Positions 37,621 through 46,930 of a stretch of 64,000 nucleotides of DNA are shown piece by piece. Location of the stretch: NCBI RefSeq assembly GCF_018310345.1, contig NZ_JAGXBY010000002.1:744001-808000 (forward strand), given 5' to 3'. Numbering within the stretch: the first letter of the stretch is position 1; every line of letters starts with the position of its first letter. A program made the position numbers and the translations under genes. Below the pieces are notes generated by a model. That model saw nothing but the letters and a program-made list of their open reading frames with translations, made no database searches and was not told the origin of the DNA. Source of the DNA: Ornithinibacillus massiliensis (lineage in GTDB: Bacteria > Bacillota > Bacilli > Bacillales > Amphibacillaceae).

Positions 37621-39462
37621 TTACATTGCATCGAGCATTTGAAATTGTGAGCGTACTAAATGATAATACTCTCCTTTTTGCGCCATTAATTCATCATGGT
37701 TTCCATTCTCTAGAATCTTTCCATGCTCTAATACATAAATATTATCTGCTTCTCTAATAGTTGATAATCTATGAGCAATAATTATCGCTGTTCTACCATG
37801 CAATAATGTTCGTAGTGCAGCTTGTATTTTTAACTCTGTTTCCGTATCGATGCTTGCTGTTGCCTCATCTAAAATAATGATACTAGGATTAGCTAAAAGT
37901 GCACGAGCAAATGATAATAACTGTCTTTCTCCGGCAGAAAGAATATTCCCTCGCTCTTCCACTTCTGTTTCGTAGCCTTTTGCCAGACGTTTAATAAAAT
38001 CATCTGCCCCGACTACTTTAGCAGCTTCCAATACCTCCTCATCGCTTGCATCCGGTCGGCCGAAACGGATATTCTCCATAATCGTTCCCGAGAAAATAAA
38101 GGTATCTTGTAAAACTACACTAATATGTTTACGCAAGCTCTTTAATGACACATCTCGTAAGTTATGACCATCAATCTTCACTTGCCCTTTTGTCGGATCA
38201 TAGAATCTACTAATTAAATTAGCAATAGTTGATTTACCACTTCCCGTATGTCCTACTAACGCAATTGTCTGACCTGCCTTCATTTCTAAAGATACTTCAT
38301 GTAGTGCAATCCGGTCATTATTATAGGAGAATTGAACTTTCTCAAATTCAATATGCCCTTTCATTTCAGTAAATTCATAAGGGTTATCCGCTTCATCAAC
38401 ATTCGGCTTTTCATCTAAATACTCGAAAATCCGTTCAGATGAAGCCATGGCTACAAGCAACTGATTATACATCTGACCTAATCGAGAAATAGGATCCCAG
38501 AACATACCTAGATAGAAGGCAAAGGCTATAAAGGTACCAACTGCTATACCACCTGCATCGGGTCCTAAAATAATTAAATGCGCACCATAGGCAATTAGTA
38601 TTACTGTTCCTATGGCATTACTCATTTCTACAAACGGACGGAACATAGCACTTTTTCTCGTTGCATCAATCCATGCAGAATAAGTGTCCGTATTTAACCC
38701 ATCAAAGAACTCAGTGTTTTCCTTTTCCTGTGTAAACGACTGTGTGATACGAATACCCTGAATGCTTTCATTCAAATGTGAATTCATACGTGATTGTTGA
38801 ATACGAACTTCCTGCCACGTACGTCGAATCTTTCTTCTTAATACTGTTGTAATATAAAACATTAACGGCAAAATAACCATCACTGCAACTGCTAATTTAG
38901 GACTTAAGGTAAATAGAATGGTAACAATACCAAGTAATGTAACAATATCCATTAATAAATTGATGATACCGTTTGAAAATAACTCTTGTAAGGAATTGGT
39001 ATCATTCATAATACGAACTAGGATAGAGCCTGCAGATCTTTTATCAAAGAAATTATTAGATAAGCTCTGTACATGGGTGAATAAATGCTGTCTTAAATCA
39101 TATATGACATTTTGCCCTAGCAAATTCACCCATTTAATTCTTAAATAGTTCGCAATATAGCTTAGAAGGTACAGTATCCCTATAATAATAACGAGATTGA
39201 TTAACAGTTTCGTATCTTTATTCGCGATTGCTATATCAAACGCAGCCTTACTAATTAAGATAGGGATTGCTAAGCGAATAGCCGTGGATACAATCATAGC
39301 GATAATGGCACCTAGTAAATATGTTTTCGTGTATGGTTTTAAATATACAAGTAAACGCCATATCTGCTTCCAGTTAAAGGGCTTTTCTATCGCTTGATCT
39401 ATCGTATAATAAAATCGTTTTAAATGTCTTTTGTCAGGAATACTCTCTTTTTTACTTGCCAT
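37621..39462 (-). CDS. ABC exporter half, catalytic Walker B partner
   Basis: A 613-residue ABC half-transporter: six membrane segments (about 30-330) and an ATPase domain (about 370-600). The ATPase has Walker A GHTGSGKST, Walker B IIILDEATASID with the catalytic Glu, and an altered signature LSAGERQ in place of LSGGQ. The next gene upstream encodes the complementary half, so they form a heterodimer with one standard and one degenerate ATP site, as in BmrC/BmrD and YknU/YknV. Size is near YknV. Possible substrates are drugs or peptides; none is shown. Confidence 0.88.
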   Translation of the reverse strand: MASKKESIPDKRHLKRFYYTIDQAIEKPFNWKQIWRLLVYLKPYTKTYLLGAIIAMIVSTAIRLAIPILISKAAFDIAIANKDTKLLINLVIIIGILYLLSYIANYLRIKWVNLLGQNVIYDLRQHLFTHVQSLSNNFFDKRSAGSILVRIMNDTNSLQELFSNGIINLLMDIVTLLGIVTILFTLSPKLAVAVMVILPLMFYITTVLRRKIRRTWQEVRIQQSRMNSHLNESIQGIRITQSFTQEKENTEFFDGLNTDTYSAWIDATRKSAMFRPFVEMSNAIGTVILIAYGAHLIILGPDAGGIAVGTFIAFAFYLGMFWDPISRLGQMYNQLLVAMASSERIFEYLDEKPNVDEADNPYEFTEMKGHIEFEKVQFSYNNDRIALHEVSLEMKAGQTIALVGHTGSGKSTIANLISRFYDPTKGQVKIDGHNLRDVSLKSLRKHISVVLQDTFIFSGTIMENIRFGRPDASDEEVLEAAKVVGADDFIKRLAKGYETEVEERGNILSAGERQLLSFARALLANPSIIILDEATASIDTETELKIQAALRTLLHGRTAIIIAHRLSTIREADNIYVLEHGKILENGNHDELMAQKGEYYHLVRSQFQMLDAM

Positions 39463-39474
39463 CTTGATCCCCCC

Positions 39475-41223
39475 TTAGTTCACAGCATTCATAATCGTAT
39501 CATGGTCTTGATATTGGATATCATAAATTCGCCTGTAGGCACCATTTTGTTTTAATAACTCCTCATGGCTACCTCTTTCCACAATCTCACCATTATCTAA
39601 TACAATAATTTCATCCGCATGTTTTAAGGAGGAAATTCGGTGAGCAATGATAAAGGAAGTACGCCCCTTCATTACTTCCTTTAATGCTTGTTGGATACGG
39701 AATTCTGTTTCCATATCTACAGCGGATGTGGCATCATCAAGAACGAGAATACTCGGATCCACACATATGGCACGCGCTATCGCAATACGCTGTCTTTGAC
39801 CACCGGATAATCCCATACCTCTTTCACCAAGTAACGTGTCATACCCTTTTGGCATTTCCATAATAAACTCATGTGCTTGTGCACGCTTTGCTGCATCTAT
39901 TATCTGTTCATCCGTTGCATCTGGATTACCATACGCAATATTTTCACGAATGGTAGTAGAGAATAAAAACGATTCCTGTAGCACAAATCCAATATGTCTT
40001 CTCAACGTCTTCAAATCATAGTCTTGAACAGGTCTGCCATCGACCAATACCTCACCACTCTCAGGTTCATAGAAACGAGTAATTAATTGCGTAATACTTG
40101 TTTTACCTGATCCTGTACCTCCGATTAACCCAATTGTCTTACCTGGAGGCGCATCAAAGTTAATATTCTTAAGTGCAGAATCATCATCTTTTGTATAGGT
40201 CAAGGTTACATTTTTAAATGTCACATGACCTTTAATTGATTCTTTAATGGCATTTTCTTTGACTACAATTTCTTCGTTCTCTTCTAATATCTCACGAAGT
40301 CTTTCCCCTGATGCTTTCGCTTGTGAAAACATGTTAATAACGTAACCAACATTCATTAATGGTCCCATGATATACCAAACTAAGCTAAAGAATGCTAGTA
40401 ACTCACCAGGATTCAAACTACCATTAATAACTAAATATCCACCAAATCCAAGTAGTGCAACAGCACACACATTCCCAATAAACTCCATTAGTGGGAAGTA
40501 CTTTGCCCAAAGCTCCGATGTTTTAATGTAATTTTGACGATAGTCTGCATTACTTGTGGAAAACCTGCCAATTTCGAAATCTTCTCGTGATAATGATTTG
40601 ACTGTTTGCACACCGCTTATATTCTCTTGTACCCTTGTGTTTAGTCTCCCAAAGGATTTTCTTATTCCTCTAAATGCCACGTGTGCAAGCTTTTCAAACC
40701 GCATCGCTACTAAAATGAGGAAAGGCATTGCTGCCATTGTGACTAATGTTAATGACACGGAGTAATAAAACATTACACTTAAACTAATAGCGATAAGTAA
40801 AATTATTCTTATCAACTCGGAAAATCCAAAGGATAAGAAAAAGCGAAAACCTTCTACGTCTGCCGTTAGACGTGACATAATATCTCCTGTTTTAGCGTTA
40901 TCGTAATATTTAAATGATAGGACTTGAAGCTTCTTGTACAATGCATCACGTAACTCATAGACTGTACTTACACCAAAACGGTCCCCTAAAAACTGGTGAT
41001 AAAATGTTGCAATGCCCTTAATAAGCATTAGAACAATAAACACTGTAGCAATATAAGGTACTAACTCATATTTTTCTTTTGCTACAACTTCATCAATTGT
41101 TAACTGTAAAATGATAGGATACACAACTGTAATAACCGTTACAAAAAACAAGAAGAATAATGATCCAAAGAAGTAGTTTTTATAAGGCCAATAAAATTGT
41201 TTAAGCTTTTTAAATGTATCCAT
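39475..41223 (-). CDS. ABC exporter half, degenerate Walker B partner
   Basis: A 582-residue half-transporter with six membrane segments and an ATPase domain (about 340-575). It keeps Walker A GGTGSGKTS and the full signature LSGGQRQ but has Asp after Walker B (VLDDATSAVD) instead of Glu. This pairs with the altered signature in the downstream partner, so only one of the two ATP sites should hydrolyse well. The stop lies 12 bases before the start of the 613-residue partner, indicating an operon. Length fits YknU. Substrate unknown. Confidence 0.88.
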   Translation of the reverse strand: MDTFKKLKQFYWPYKNYFFGSLFFLFFVTVITVVYPIILQLTIDEVVAKEKYELVPYIATVFIVLMLIKGIATFYHQFLGDRFGVSTVYELRDALYKKLQVLSFKYYDNAKTGDIMSRLTADVEGFRFFLSFGFSELIRIILLIAISLSVMFYYSVSLTLVTMAAMPFLILVAMRFEKLAHVAFRGIRKSFGRLNTRVQENISGVQTVKSLSREDFEIGRFSTSNADYRQNYIKTSELWAKYFPLMEFIGNVCAVALLGFGGYLVINGSLNPGELLAFFSLVWYIMGPLMNVGYVINMFSQAKASGERLREILEENEEIVVKENAIKESIKGHVTFKNVTLTYTKDDDSALKNINFDAPPGKTIGLIGGTGSGKTSITQLITRFYEPESGEVLVDGRPVQDYDLKTLRRHIGFVLQESFLFSTTIRENIAYGNPDATDEQIIDAAKRAQAHEFIMEMPKGYDTLLGERGMGLSGGQRQRIAIARAICVDPSILVLDDATSAVDMETEFRIQQALKEVMKGRTSFIIAHRISSLKHADEIIVLDNGEIVERGSHEELLKQNGAYRRIYDIQYQDHDTIMNAVN

Positions 41224-41346
41224 CCATTCCCCTCCCCCTGAAGTTATTTTCTTTTATTCACGTAATTACTAATATAACGGTTTCCGAAATAAATTACCAC
41301 CTCTTTTTCATAATTTATTAAAAAATTTTTTATAATGAAAAAGACA

Positions 41347-41382
41347 TAAAAAAAGAGGCCAAACGTGACGAGCCTCTTTTTG
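41347..41382 (-). terminator. Terminator after ykuS
   Basis: AAAAAGAGGC pairs with GCCTCTTTTT over a 12-base loop, with T's on both sides; it lies six bases after the ykuS stop on the minus strand. Confidence 0.88.
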
Positions 41383-41388
41383 ATCTTA

Positions 41389-41631
41389 CTAGCTTAATTT
41401 TTCGTTTACCATTTGAGCAATTTCTTCAGCGTTCTGTCCACTCGCATTAATTACTGGTCCTGCTATACTTGTATCCGCCATACCCATGACGTCTTTGTCA
41501 AGTCCAGAGATTACACAGCAATCACAATGCGCTGTGTCAGCCTCTGATTTTAATTCAATTACTTCATGACCCATTGCCATTAATGCTTCCTTAACATCAG
41601 TAAGGGATTCTTCTACCCCGATTCTAGCCAT
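41389..41631 (-). CDS. ykuS: YkuS family protein (UPF0180)
   Basis: An 80-residue protein starting [13 protein letters not shown] with a [11 protein letters not shown] motif, the signature of the UPF0180 family. It resembles the small regulatory subunit fold of the ThiS/UPF0180 type, but no function is known. The ATG at 41631 follows AGAGGAG. It is read after ykuR and dapH in the same direction, with 68 bases from ykuR. Confidence 0.88.
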   Translation of the reverse strand: MARIGVEESLTDVKEALMAMGHEVIELKSEADTAHCDCCVISGLDKDVMGMADTSIAGPVINASGQNAEEIAQMVNEKLS

Positions 41632-41699
41632 CTTCTTCACTCCTCTAAGTATGCAATTTACAACTTTAGTTTTACCGAAAGTGAAGAAGATATTCTATA

Positions 41700-42830
41700 T
41701 TAATATTCCTTTGACGATATGGTTTTAAGCATTTGGCTTACTATTTTTACACCAACCCCGAGAGCCTCTTCCTTTGGAGACAGTTTCGCATTATGTAATC
41801 CGTAGGGTGAGTCGACACCGAGCCAGAACATAAAGCCTGGAATTTCCTTTAACATAAAACCAAAATCTTCCCCAGTCATTGCTTTCTTAGCGCCTAAATA
41901 GGTAAATTCAGATTGCTCCACTACAGCTTTGAATAACTGGACATAGTCTGAATCATTATATACTTGATAGTAATTGGATCCATAGTCTAATTTTATTTCA
42001 CAATCATGACTAATCTCAAACCCTTGTGCCATTTTCTCTAACTTTTGCTTTATTCTTGTCATCGCTTCAGGATTTAATGTTCGGATTGTCCCTTCTAGCC
42101 TAGCTGTTTCAGCAATGGCATTTTGCACATGTCCACTCGACATCTTTCCAATTGTCACAACTGCACTATCTTGAGGATCCATTGATCGAGAAACAACATG
42201 TTGTACTTGAGAGATAAAGCTCCCTGCAGCTACAGCCATATCCTTCGTTAAATGCGGAAAGGCAGCATGCCCACCTTTTCCAATAAAATCAATATATAAT
42301 TCACTTGTATTAGCAAATAATAACCCCGGCTTACTAGCAATAGTTCCAACGGAATATTCAGGTGCAACATGAAGTGCAAAAATACAATCTGGCTTCCATC
42401 TTTGAAATTCCTCTGATTGCATCATAGGAAATGCTCCACCTGGACCCTCTTCCGCAGGTTGGAACACAAAGACGACATCGTCTTGAATAGGATGCTCTAT
42501 AACATATTTCAGGGCTCCTAACGCAATCGTCATATGAAAGTCATGGCCACATGCATGCATCTTCCCTTCATGTGTAGAGGCAAACGCAGATCCAGTAAGT
42601 TCTTCAATCGGAAGTCCGTCTATATCTGCCCGGTATCCTATTTTTTTCTTTGGATTTAAACCCGACACCTTCACGAGTATACCTGTTTTCCATGTCTGTA
42701 TCAATACGCGATCTGTTGCTATATCATGAATAAACCGTAATAAATATTCTTGGGTTTTCCATTCCTGAAACCCTAATTCCGGAATTCGATGTAAATCTCT
42801 CCGTATTTCCTTCAGTTCCGCAAGCTCCAT
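41700..42830 (-). CDS. ykuR: N-acetyldiaminopimelate deacetylase
   Basis: An M20-family metal amidase of 376 residues that removes acetate from N-acetyl-LL-diaminopimelate in the acetylase route to lysine and cell wall. Landmarks: [23 protein letters not shown] (metal Cys/His), [14 protein letters not shown] (catalytic Glu), and MTGEDFGFM near the end. It follows dapH by 16 bases, the family's usual partner. Together with PatA at 49858 the pathway's N-acetyl steps are all in the window. Confidence 0.93.
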   Translation of the reverse strand: MELAELKEIRRDLHRIPELGFQEWKTQEYLLRFIHDIATDRVLIQTWKTGILVKVSGLNPKKKIGYRADIDGLPIEELTGSAFASTHEGKMHACGHDFHMTIALGALKYVIEHPIQDDVVFVFQPAEEGPGGAFPMMQSEEFQRWKPDCIFALHVAPEYSVGTIASKPGLLFANTSELYIDFIGKGGHAAFPHLTKDMAVAAGSFISQVQHVVSRSMDPQDSAVVTIGKMSSGHVQNAIAETARLEGTIRTLNPEAMTRIKQKLEKMAQGFEISHDCEIKLDYGSNYYQVYNDSDYVQLFKAVVEQSEFTYLGAKKAMTGEDFGFMLKEIPGFMFWLGVDSPYGLHNAKLSPKEEALGVGVKIVSQMLKTISSKEY

Positions 42831-42846
42831 AGGTTTTCTCCTTGCT

Positions 42847-43563
42847 CTAATTATCTAGATTACGAAGTTCTTGCATAATCTCCGTTTTAGCCTTTGTTCC
42901 TTCATCAATTTCTTTTAATACTTTAGCAGGTGTTCCGGCAACTAATGTATTCGGCGCAACATCATTAGTAACCACTGCCCCGGCAGCAACAACAGCACCT
43001 TCACCAATTGTCACACCTTCTAATACAACAACGTTAGCACCAATAACAACATCATCTTCCACTATTACTGGTTTTGCAGAAGGCGGTTCAATCACACCAG
43101 CCAACACGGTCCCGGCTCCAATATGACAATTCTTTCCTACCGTCGCTCTACCACCTAACACCGCATTCATATCAATCATCGTACCGTCACCAATTACTGC
43201 TCCAATATTAATCATGGCACCCATCATGATAACAACACCGTCTCCAATTTCTACTTGATCACGTATAATAGCACCTGGTTCGATGCGAGCATTAATATTT
43301 TTTAAGTCTAATAATGGAATTGCCGAATTACGACGATCATTCTCTATTACAAAGTCAGTAATGGCATTATTATGTTCGTTTAAAAATGCCGAAACCTCAT
43401 CCCACTCACCAAATAGTACCCCACTTCTTTGCTCTACAAAGGCTTGAATAGTACCATAGGATAGTGCATTCAAGTTATCACCTTTTATATAAACCTTTAC
43501 AGGTGTACTTTTTTTACTATTTGAAATAAAATTAATAATTTCTTTGGCATCTAACATTTTCAT
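42847..43563 (-). CDS. dapH: Tetrahydrodipicolinate N-acetyltransferase
   Basis: DapH acetylates tetrahydrodipicolinate with acetyl-CoA, opening the acetylase branch of diaminopimelate synthesis. The 238-residue protein has an amino domain (about 1-85) and a left-handed beta-helix of hexapeptide repeats (about 90-210), e.g. [20 protein letters not shown]. The ATG at 43563 has AGGAGGTG upstream; the longer frame begins before that site. It is the first gene of dapH-ykuR, probably with ykuS. Confidence 0.95.
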   Translation of the reverse strand: MKMLDAKEIINFISNSKKSTPVKVYIKGDNLNALSYGTIQAFVEQRSGVLFGEWDEVSAFLNEHNNAITDFVIENDRRNSAIPLLDLKNINARIEPGAIIRDQVEIGDGVVIMMGAMINIGAVIGDGTMIDMNAVLGGRATVGKNCHIGAGTVLAGVIEPPSAKPVIVEDDVVIGANVVVLEGVTIGEGAVVAAGAVVTNDVAPNTLVAGTPAKVLKEIDEGTKAKTEIMQELRNLDN

Positions 43564-43634
43564 GGTCAGCCACCTCCTAATTTTTCTAATTTTCACTTTA
43601 ACAAACTGTTATCATTTGAGCAAATATTAAATTT

Positions 43635-43669
43635 AAAAAAAGTTCCTTTGCAGTTTTGCAAAGGAACCG
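43635..43669 (-). terminator. Terminator after darB
   Basis: On the minus strand GTTCCTTTGCA pairs with TGCAAAGGAAC over a 4-base loop, then seven T. It separates darB from dapH. Confidence 0.92.
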
Positions 43670-43671
43670 TA

Positions 43672-44127
43672 TTAACGACCTTGTTTGTTTTTTCCTGAAT
43701 AAATATCTTTTCGTATTTCTTTCAAAATAGCTCTTCTTGTTAGTATGCCATCAAAATATCCTTCTCCATCCACAACACAGACAAACGGATAATCAATCAA
43801 TGCCTTCAGCCCATCAGCTAATGTATCCTCTTTTAACACCCTAGGAACGTCTGTTACCATGACATCTTTAACTTGCAAATCTGATAATCGATCAATTTCA
43901 AAGCGTTCTAGTCCTAATATTTCATTTAATATCTTTGTCTTACCAATTGTACCTTCCAGTTTGTATGTGGAGTCCAATACTGGGACTGCAGAATATCCAG
44001 ATTTGACTAAGACTAAGAGAGCATGCTCCAATGGATTATTCACTTGCACATGAGCCACTTTTTCAGAAGGTATCATCATATCTGCAATCGTTAATGCTGT
44101 TAATTCTTGATCTTGCAACAAACTCAT
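43672..44127 (-). CDS. darB: CBS-domain cyclic di-AMP binding protein DarB
   Basis: A 151-residue protein made of two CBS domains (about 10-75 and 85-140). It corresponds in length and place to B. subtilis YkuL, called DarB, which binds cyclic di-AMP; without it DarB interacts with the (p)ppGpp enzyme Rel and with pyruvate carboxylase. Visible features are TIADMMIPSEKV, LVKSGYSAVPVLD and VKDVMVTDVPRV. The ATG at 44127 follows AAGGAG. A GCAATT TC AATTGC palindrome lies 29-42 bases upstream and might be an operator. Confidence 0.85.
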   Translation of the reverse strand: MSLLQDQELTALTIADMMIPSEKVAHVQVNNPLEHALLVLVKSGYSAVPVLDSTYKLEGTIGKTKILNEILGLERFEIDRLSDLQVKDVMVTDVPRVLKEDTLADGLKALIDYPFVCVVDGEGYFDGILTRRAILKEIRKDIYSGKNKQGR

Positions 44128-44246
44128 TGTACCCACTCCTTAAAAAACTATAGTGCAATTTCAATTGCGAAGGGGCTTTCATTTCTTATCCTACTCTAAT
44201 GTAATCATCACCTACATTAATTGTAACATACTATAAGTTGTTTTAG

Positions 44247-44414
44247 CATGTACAACATATCTTACTTCACAAAAATATAACGCTAAAAGCATTAACAACG
44301 TACCACTTTGAAAAATACTATGAAGCGAATGGCTCTTACGATAACAATGTCCGAAAACAAGTCAAATACTATCATAAAAAAGATATGATAATGTACTTAA
44401 ATTCAGAGGAATGA
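44247..44414 (+). pseudogene. Orphan coding-like fragment without start
   Basis: A 55-codon open stretch on the plus strand, bounded by stops, with protein-like composition (TTYHFEKYYEANGSYDNN and RKQVKYYHKKDMIMY near its end) and no start codon or ribosome binding site before it. It resembles the carboxy tail of a longer gene whose front is lost. I do not recognise the family. It sits between two minus-strand genes in a region otherwise without genes. Confidence 0.3.
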
Positions 44415-44417
44415 TAG

Positions 44418-44549
44418 AAGGGGCTTGAGAACCCCGGAAGCGAAAACGTAATAGTGGTTCCCTAATCCCATGACGACAGGGTAAGCACTCCAGTGTATAG
44501 TAAAACAGATCCTGTCTTCTTATTGAAAATACACCTATTTCTCCGGGGG
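44418..44549. other. GC-rich structured block between darB and fadH
   Basis: Directly after the orphan fragment the base composition rises well above its surroundings. GGGG/CCCC (44420-44435) can form a hairpin, while CCCCGG (44432-44437) can instead pair with CCGGGG (44543-44548), enclosing GACAGG (44475-44480) with CCTGTC (44511-44516). This looks like an RNA fold or the end of a lost mobile element. No terminal repeat or target duplication was found. The rest of the gap (44128-44246) shows only the palindrome noted at darB. Confidence 0.35.
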
Positions 44550-44595
44550 CACTTCTGATATTCTGTCGTTTACTAATTTATCCTTCATCACTTTA

Positions 44596-45363
44596 TTAAA
44601 AAGGAAATTTATTTAACCACTGTCCACCATCCATGGTCACGACCTCACCATTTATATACGATGCCTTTTCTGACAATAGGAATAATGCTAATTCAGCAAT
44701 TTCTTCAGGCCTACCTAATCGTTTTAACGGCACAGATTCCAACGTACGCTTTGCAGCTTCTTCGGATAAGAACAACTTTTCAGCTCCACCAGTTCGCTCT
44801 ATTGGTCCTGGAGCAATAGCGTTTACTCGAATCCCATATTTTGTTCCCCATTCAACTGCCAATGTTCTTGTCATATTTAGCACACCTGCTTTAGCTGCTG
44901 AGGAATGGATTACACCCGCTCCGGCATTCCATGCATAAGTTGCTACCATATTAAGAATGGAACCGTTTATTTTATTTTCTATCCAGTACTTTCCTACCTC
45001 ACGACTACAATAGAACGTCCCATTTAAGACAATATCTATTACCGCATTCCAACCATTTATAGACAGTTCTTCTGCCGGAACGATAAAATTACCAGCAGCA
45101 TTATTTACTAAATAATCAACTCTTCCAAAATGAAGTACTGTATCCCTTACCATTCGTTCTACATCTTCTGGGCTCCGAACATCCATTGGAACAACTAGAA
45201 GTTCCCCTTTTGCAGTTTCTGTTAATTCTTCCCGAACGATATCAAGCTTCTCTTTCGTTCTACCTGTTAGGACAACATTTAACCCCTCGTCTGCAAACTT
45301 TTTTGCCATGTACTTTCCCATACCACTTGAGCTACCCGTTACGATTACCGTTTTCGTATTCAA
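44596..45363 (-). CDS. fadH: 2,4-dienoyl-CoA reductase type SDR
   Basis: A 255-residue short-chain dehydrogenase with the NADP-binding TGSSSGMGKYMAKK motif, NNAAGNF, and MVATYAWNAG with SSAAKAGV, where the usual YxxxK has Ser in place of Tyr, as in the dienoyl-CoA reductase group (FadH/YkuF). These enzymes remove double bonds from unsaturated fatty acyl-CoA during beta-oxidation. The start is TTG at 45363, with GGGGGAG seven bases upstream. Placed next to ykuE as in B. subtilis. Confidence 0.87.
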   Translation of the reverse strand: MNTKTVIVTGSSSGMGKYMAKKFADEGLNVVLTGRTKEKLDIVREELTETAKGELLVVPMDVRSPEDVERMVRDTVLHFGRVDYLVNNAAGNFIVPAEELSINGWNAVIDIVLNGTFYCSREVGKYWIENKINGSILNMVATYAWNAGAGVIHSSAAKAGVLNMTRTLAVEWGTKYGIRVNAIAPGPIERTGGAEKLFLSEEAAKRTLESVPLKRLGRPEEIAELALFLLSEKASYINGEVVTMDGGQWLNKFPF

Positions 45364-45514
45364 TTTTTTACTCCCCCTTACTTAATTCTTTATCTCTATA
45401 GTATTTCCATTTATCAAAAAAGTCAAAATACCATTTTTTGTATTATCATGTCATACGTATTTTTGGAATAGGTATGTTATAATTTAAAAACATTATGTTC
45501 ACGAAGGTGAAAGT

Positions 45515-46366
45515 ATGAATAGAAGATCTTTTATAAAAAAACTATTAGCTGGTTCCCTTGCATTTTTTGGCATTAGTGGAGGTACATATTATTACGCAAG
45601 AAATGTTGAACCGGCATTGCTTACCGTACATAAAGAAACCATCCAATCCAAGAAAATACCGTCCTCATTTGATGGATTTAAAATCATTCAATTTTCCGAT
45701 ACGCATATTGGATTTCATTATACGCTTGATCAATTTCAAGAGCTAGTTAAGAAAATAAACGCTTTAGAACCCGATTTAATTGTTTTTACCGGTGATCTAG
45801 TAGATAAACCGAATCAATATAATTGGAATCCAAGACTTACTAATCTATTAAGTTCATTACATGCACCAAAGGGTAAGTTCTGGATATACGGCAATCACGA
45901 TCATGGTGGCTACGGAACAGAAATTGTAAAAGAAGTCATGGGACAAGCCAATTTTCAATTATTAAAAAATAGTCACCATACCATCGAACAACAGGTTGAC
46001 CGAATCCTTATCGCTGGAATCGATGATGTTATGCTTGGACAGCCAAATCTTTCTAAAACATTAGAAAATACCAACCCTGATTTATTTACGATCCTTCTAG
46101 CCCACGAGCCTGATATTGCAGATAAATCAATGGAATTCCCTGTCGATGTTCAACTATCAGGTCATAGTCATGGCGGACAGGTTAGACTACCTTTTGTTGG
46201 TCATCTTTATACACCGTTATACGCGGAGAAATATGTAGAAGGAAAATATAGATTTGAATCTAGTAATCTCGACTTATATGTAAGTAGAGGCATTGGTACA
46301 ACACGACTACCTTACCGGTTCCTTTGCAAACCAGAGATCACGTTGTTTACTTTAAAAACACAATAA
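45515..46366 (+). CDS. ykuE: Tat-exported metallophosphoesterase
   Basis: A 283-residue calcineurin-type phosphoesterase. The amino end MNRRSFIKKLLAGSL has a twin-arginine signal; B. subtilis YkuE is a known Tat substrate attached to the wall. Metal motifs are visible: QFSDTHIG, FTGDLVDKP, YGNHDHGG, LLAHEPD and SGHSHGGQVRLP. Fold and active site are complete. The physiological substrate is not known. Confidence 0.92.
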   Translation: MNRRSFIKKLLAGSLAFFGISGGTYYYARNVEPALLTVHKETIQSKKIPSSFDGFKIIQFSDTHIGFHYTLDQFQELVKKINALEPDLIVFTGDLVDKPNQYNWNPRLTNLLSSLHAPKGKFWIYGNHDHGGYGTEIVKEVMGQANFQLLKNSHHTIEQQVDRILIAGIDDVMLGQPNLSKTLENTNPDLFTILLAHEPDIADKSMEFPVDVQLSGHSHGGQVRLPFVGHLYTPLYAEKYVEGKYRFESSNLDLYVSRGIGTTRLPYRFLCKPEITLFTLKTQ

Positions 46367-46371
46367 CCAGG

Positions 46372-46425
46372 CTCTTTCATACGGACAAATGCATATATTG
46401 TTATTAGTCCATTGATGAAAGGGAG
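46372..46425 (+). promoter_or_regulatory. Hairpin covering the ribosome binding site of the 46434 gene
   Basis: CTCTTTCAT (46372-46380) can pair with ATGAAAGGG (46415-46423), with an inner GGAC/GTCC pair. The 3' arm holds the AAAGGGAG ribosome binding site of the next gene, so folding would hide it. There is no T run, so it is not a terminator. The control is inferred from pairing only. Confidence 0.4.
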
Positions 46426-46433
46426 CGTTATAG

Positions 46434-46652
46434 ATGACTACTCCATCTCTAGATTTTGAGTACTATACTGTAAATAATACAAACCAACTAGATGAACGAT
46501 TTTTCCCAATTGTTCCATTTCTAACCGGTTTAGTAATTGGACCATTATTATATCAAGCATTCAATCCATATTACAGCTATCCATATCCTCTACCATACCC
46601 AGTACCCGTTCCTTATTATAATAGTTATGGGTATGGTACAAGTTATTATTAG
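46434..46652 (+). CDS. Small Pro/Tyr-rich protein, unknown
   Basis: A 72-residue protein with a hydrophobic stretch FPIVPFLTGLVIGPLLYQAF (about 24-43) and a tail of repeated Pro-Tyr (PYPLPYPVPVPYY). The composition is like small spore coat or envelope proteins of Bacillaceae, which is a suggestion only. AAAGGGAG precedes the ATG. It follows ykuE by 67 bases in the same direction. Confidence 0.65.
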   Translation: MTTPSLDFEYYTVNNTNQLDERFFPIVPFLTGLVIGPLLYQAFNPYYSYPYPLPYPVPVPYYNSYGYGTSYY

Positions 46653-46711
46653 CTTCAATAAGTTATAATCTATAATAGATGGATTAGGCTTACTGATGAC
46701 CTAAACCACAC

Positions 46712-46817
46712 TTGGTGGCTAGAATTCAAACAGTGCTATGATAAACTGGATATAAACTAATGAGACCATAAGAAGTCCTACATCCAGTATAGGTCAGCAA
46801 GAATTCTAGCTACTCAA
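46712..46817. repeat. Nested inverted repeat, possible small mobile or RNA element
   Basis: TTGGTGGCTAGAATTC (46712-46727) and GAATTCTAGCTACTCAA (46801-46817) form a nearly perfect inverted repeat of about 15 pairs. Inside, ACTGGAT (46745-46751) pairs with ATCCAGT (46782-46788). The 106-base element has no coding capacity and lies between two plus-strand genes. A miniature transposon, or a structured RNA, are both possible. No clear target duplication is seen. Confidence 0.45.
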
Positions 46818-46930
46818 CCCTATAGTTTATGCATCCTCTTGCTAGCTGTAACAGTTTATTCATAGTTTTCTTCACCTTTCCATGTTAGAATAAATGAAGA
46901 TTGAATTTACATACAGTGGAGGATAATTAC

